DNA of 64,000 nucleotides from Deinandra increscens subsp. villosa (lineage: Eukaryota; Streptophyta; Magnoliopsida; Asterales; Asteraceae), in contig JBCNJP010000027.1 in NCBI GenBank assembly GCA_039602395.1, positions 31,540,551-31,604,550 on the forward strand. Reading direction: 5' to 3'. This document shows, piece by piece, positions 60,799 through 64,000 of this stretch. The notes beneath the pieces were generated by a model. That model searched no databases and had not been told where the DNA came from. It worked only from the letters and a program-made list of their open reading frames with translations. Positions within the stretch are counted from its first letter, which is position 1. The number at the start of each line of letters is the position of its first letter. Made by a program: the position numbers and the translations under genes.

Positions 60799-61272
60799 AG
60801 GCTGTGTTTGGCGCGCCATAAGCTAGCTTATCAGCTAGCTTATAAGCTAGCTTTTTGACGTTACCAAACGGGGCTTTTTTAATAAGCTAGCTTTTTTAAA
60901 AAGCCCCGTTTGGTAACGTCAAAAAGCTAGCTTATAAGCTAGCTTATAAGCTAGCTTTTGAAAAGCTAGTTGGAGTAGCTTTTCAACTAGCTTTTCAACT
61001 AGCTTTTATAATATTTTCAATTTTACCCTTCCCTAACTTATAAATAAATATCTTTATTTACATTTATGACATGTACTTTTATGTCATTTTATATTTTTAA
61101 GCTAGTTTATCAGCTAGTTTTTACCAAACGTTATTTTTTATCAGCTAGCTTATAATTTATCAGCTAGCAGCTAGCTTATCAGCTAGCAGCTAGCTTGTCA
61201 GCTAGCTTATCAGCTAACAGCTAGCTTATCAGCTAGCAGCTAGCTTTTCAGCTAGTGCGCCAAACACAGCCT
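60799..61272. mobile_element. MITE with AGGCTGTGTTTGGCGC ends and an internal hairpin
   Basis: Terminal inverted repeats aggctgtgtttggcgc and gcgccaaacacagcct. The interior is dominated by agctagctta-type units, and near the left end there is a perfect inner palindrome whose arms contain ttgacgttaccaaacggggc and its complement around an aataagctagc loop. The target duplication is unclear (ctattaag against ctaagtac), so the superfamily is not assigned. Confidence 0.85.
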
Positions 61273-61355
61273 AAGTACCAAACTACTACTCAAAATCATC
61301 AAATAAAATGGTGAAGTGGTTCTATAATTCAATTAAAAAAAATAAAAAATAAAAA

Positions 61356-61985
61356 CAGCTAAGAAAAACACAAGATTGCTCTTGGTTTCTAGCCCTCGTT
61401 AGTCGTTTCGCTAGCAAATCAGGATGACCTGTGCTTCTTTTTTCCTTCTCTCGGCTTCTCAACGAACAACCACCCAACTACCCAAGAGCCAAGAGGCTTT
61501 CCTCGAGAACTATGCTAAACCCCCTAAAACCTTCTGCCGTCAAAATCCTCCTTCTCGCGCCTCCTTCAGCCCAGACCCAACTCTTTTTAATGCAGCCCAC
61601 GTTTTTAGCTAACCCATATTTCAATCAGGCCCAATCAATGATGACTATAGGCTTGCCAACTGCCAAGAATTATATAGCCCAAGCATATTTTTTGATCAGT
61701 CGGTGTGCTGCAATGGTGAATAACACATGAAATTATGAAAATGAAATTTAAACCAAACAATTGTTAGCCATCTTTTTGTTTAGAGCAAACAATATTGATT
61801 GACTGATAATAAAAGATAAAAGAGAATACATAACAATAATATTTGGATTAACTTATTGGCCTCAAAGTTTAGGTTAATTATACAGTAACATAATAAATAT
61901 CAAGAACCGATTAAAATGGTATATTTTGCAATTATTTTAACAATATGTCTTAAATATTTAACCGAAATGAAGTCCACCTAAAATT
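61356..61985. repeat. Dispersed duplicate of 41700-42200
   Basis: See 41700-42200 for the shared blocks. Here the copy is longer in the middle. Open frames of 62 and 99 codons across 61424-61730 overlap each other in different frames, are not conserved in the other copy and are not supported as genes. Confidence 0.75.
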
Positions 61986-62043
61986 TTCAAGCTACAATCG
62001 TTTCTTCAATAGTTCAATGGATATAATAGTTGAGTGTGCCTAT

Positions 62044-62300
62044 TGTTGGGTTGTGAAGGCTTTTAGTGGCCTATGGGCTTGGCCCACTATGTTAAGGCCC
62101 GGCCCATCAGTTAACCTGATTCTTAGTCTATATATACTAGCTCATAATGTAACTGTAAAGATGAGCACCTTGTAATAACTTGAATATCCTAGTGCAACTC
62201 GTGGACGTAGATCGGTTTTGATCGAACCACGTTAAAACTCTCGTGTTCATTACTATCTTTGTTTCTCTTGAGTGTGATCGATACCCGGTGTGACCTAACA
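62044..62300 (+). mobile_element. Short solo LTR (257 bp)
   Basis: Starts TGTTGGGTTGTGAAGG and ends GTGTGACCTAACA, with a perfect duplication cctat (62039-62043 and 62301-62305). Contains a ctatatatact TATA-like motif near 62131. A copia-type solo LTR is likely. Confidence 0.9.
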
Positions 62301-62305
62301 CCTAT

Positions 62306-62807
62306 GAACTAGGGTTTTGCTTAGCTACAAATTGCGACGGGAAAACTATGGGTATACGAATGACACGCTCACTAATAAGCGAAATCTATATTGTAACATA
62401 GCTCACGAGTGCATTCTGAGCATTTAAACCAAAATCATCGACAAATATATGTTCTTCGGTCAATAAGCTTAACCCTTTTCTTCTTCTCATGCATATTATC
62501 TAGCTTATGTATGGATCTAAATGAGCTGAGCAAGGTTTGCATAGGGCTCGACAATCTCCAAACCCAACAAACAATCACCATGAGAATATTTTCCAGCTCG
62601 TCTTTAAAACTCAACGGTTATTTGTAATTGTATCCGGAATCAAGTAGCCCGATTTGGAGTATTCTAACACTCCTACAACAACCAACCAACTAATAACACG
62701 TTATCCTGAGTGTCATGATGTAAGTAGATACTTATGGCCATCTGTATCTCGAACGGCCGACTCATACGTGGACGATGGATTGTTATAAATACTAAAAGAA
62801 GAGGAAG
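62306..62807. other. Spacer, nothing recognised
   Basis: Between the solo LTR and the second CACTA element; no supported feature. Confidence 0.5.
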
Positions 62808-64000
62808 CACTACTACAAAAATGACCTTTCTTGACGCTTTTTGCGCGTCAAGAAAGGGCCCAGATGACGCGCAAAAAAGCGTCAAGGAAGGTAGGGTCAA
62901 GAATCCTCTTGACGCGCAAAATGCGCGTCATCTGCTTCTTGACGCGCGAACAATGACGCGCATTTTATGACGCGCAAAGCGTGTCATAAAAAGCGTGTCA
63001 AGAAAGCCCCCGTCATAAATATGCTTATGACACGCATAAATGCGCGTCATGAATTTAAAAAAAAAAATAAAAAAAAATATTTTTGTAGATTCACTAATTT
63101 CCACATTAATGACAATCAACCTCCTAATCAAAATACAATACACTTGTAGCAAAATAATAAATTTCATATATAGAGGAAACATTACAAATGTAACATTAGT
63201 TTACATTGCACTAACTACATGTAACCTTAGCTTCTTCCATCTCCATACTTGCATTATCAAGCCCATCTACAAAAAGGAAAAAGGATGGTCAAAAGCAGGA
63301 AAGGAAAAACAGCAGAAGCAGGAAGGGAAAAACTTGCATTATCAAGGCCATTTACATTGCACTACTACATGGTTGAAACTTGAAAAAAAATGACAATGTA
63401 ATAGACAAGTACTGCTCTTTAACAGATGAATCTACGATGTCTAAAAAATCAAAAGTTCAAAATTAGTAGGACACCTTCATTTTAAGATACAACACATGAT
63501 TATAGTTCTGACATACAATGGCTTAAAAAAGAAGCACCCATTTATGGGTTAACACAATTTTCTTTCACGTATATCATATTGACGTCATATGAAAACAGAA
63601 ACTGTTTGTACACTGAATCAGATGCCCATTTATCAAAGTGCTCTTACCGAGTATGCATCTTATTTATGAATGAAAGTAAGAATTAACCTGTATCAGGTAT
63701 GGTGTCAATTTCTTCTTGCTCTCTTTGTAGCTCTTTAGTGTAATCAGCTTCACTTTTTGCAGCCAAACTCAAGACTACATATAGGTATTTTTAAATCCAG
63801 CAGTTAAAAAGCGAGTAAACGAGAAAAAAAAACAAACTCAAGACTGCATAGATATATAGTGAGGCAGCAGTTGTATACCGAAGAAGTAAAAGAACCTGGA
63901 TATGGTCAGGGCCAAGTAACTTTTGGTTGCACTTGAGAGCACTATGGGAGATATCTGAGGGCAATATGAAATAAAGACCTGATTGAAGTCCCCAGTGTGA
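62808..64000 (-). mobile_element. Second CACTA element, cut by the window end
   Basis: Begins CACTACTACAAAAATGACC with the same subterminal GACGCGCAAAA / TTTTGCGCGTC array as the element at 26161, in the same orientation. The right end lies outside the window, so its target duplication (left side aag) cannot be checked. It keeps at least two spliceable C-terminal exons of an element gene on minus. Confidence 0.9.
63211..63774 (-). CDS. Putative CACTA transposase C-terminus (two exons)
   Basis: Minus-strand exon 63774-63688 opens after an acceptor (tatgtag) and codes SLAAKSEADYTKELQREQEE then IDTIPDT, with a donor (gttaatt). It joins in frame to exon 63266-63211 (acceptor tttgtag), coding GLDNASMEMEEAKV and a stop at 63213-63211. 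The same last exon is conserved in the element at 26161. Position at the 3' side of a CACTA element suggests the end of a transposase or TNPA-like accessory gene, with upstream exons beyond 64000. A possible further exon (SHSALKCNQKLLGPDHIQ before a gttctt donor) lies near 63897-63950. Family is inferred from context, not from a recognised catalytic motif. Confidence 0.55.

Noticed and set aside
61424..61730. Overlapping 62- and 99-codon frames
   Set aside because: Both frames lie in the dispersed duplicate and are not open in its counterpart at 41700-42200.

Overview
This window is nuclear DNA of a flowering plant, almost certainly a eudicot. The evidence is an AT-rich genome, a multi-exon gene with GT-AG introns, a canonical plant MIR156 hairpin, and dense nested plant transposons (Ty1/copia, LINE-L1, CACTA, Mutator-like, hAT, Harbinger, Helitron). 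The repeat types would fit Asteraceae, but that is only an impression. Only two host loci are well supported; nearly everything else is transposon-derived or featureless AT-rich spacer.

Layout. 1.1-8.6 kb: a 5'-truncated LINE on the minus strand, split by a complete Ty1/copia element (2097-7510, TSD gtttc), which is itself split in gag by a solo LTR (3276-3910). 9.2-10.0 kb: a MITE. 10.4-19.6 kb: a MIR156 locus (minus strand) present twice as near-identical 4.3 kb blocks either side of a 500-N assembly gap; the block edges coincide with the gap edges, so the second copy may be an unmerged allelic contig end. 19.6-21.2 kb: a solo LTR (same family as the one in gag) and a 5'-truncated LINE with a 15-bp TSD. 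21.4-33.6 kb: a deep nest, in which one long solo LTR is split by a second of the same family, which in turn holds a small solo LTR and a 3.6 kb CACTA element. 33.6-34.7 kb: tandem repeats. 34.7-38.6 kb: a Helitron (minus strand) with a decayed PIF1-helicase C-terminus. 39.3-41.1 kb: a decayed copia reverse-transcriptase fragment split by a 1.3 kb Mutator-type foldback element.

42.9-48.8 kb (minus): the one clear protein-coding gene, a PDS5-family sister-chromatid-cohesion protein (PDS5C-like). I reconstruct 12 coding exons giving 1118 residues with every junction in frame. It has an N-terminal helical-repeat region, a lysine/acid-rich middle with a 34-residue tandem repeat, a Tudor-like domain, and a C-terminal tail with three 44-residue repeats.

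48.9-64 kb: AT-rich spacer, a non-autonomous Mutator-like element (52068-55008) holding a 1.8 kb solo LTR, a Harbinger MITE, a gag-only LTR element (TR-GAG type), a copia remnant, a hAT MITE, another TIR MITE, a dispersed copy of the sequence lying 3' of the PDS5 gene, a 257-bp solo LTR, and the start of a second CACTA element that still carries spliceable C-terminal transposase exons.

miR156 (targets SPL transcription factors; vegetative phase change) and PDS5 (cohesin) are not known to work together. Their proximity here is simply gene order. No previously undescribed protein system was seen; the most consequential observations are the doubtful MIR156 duplication and the repeat-expanded PDS5 protein.
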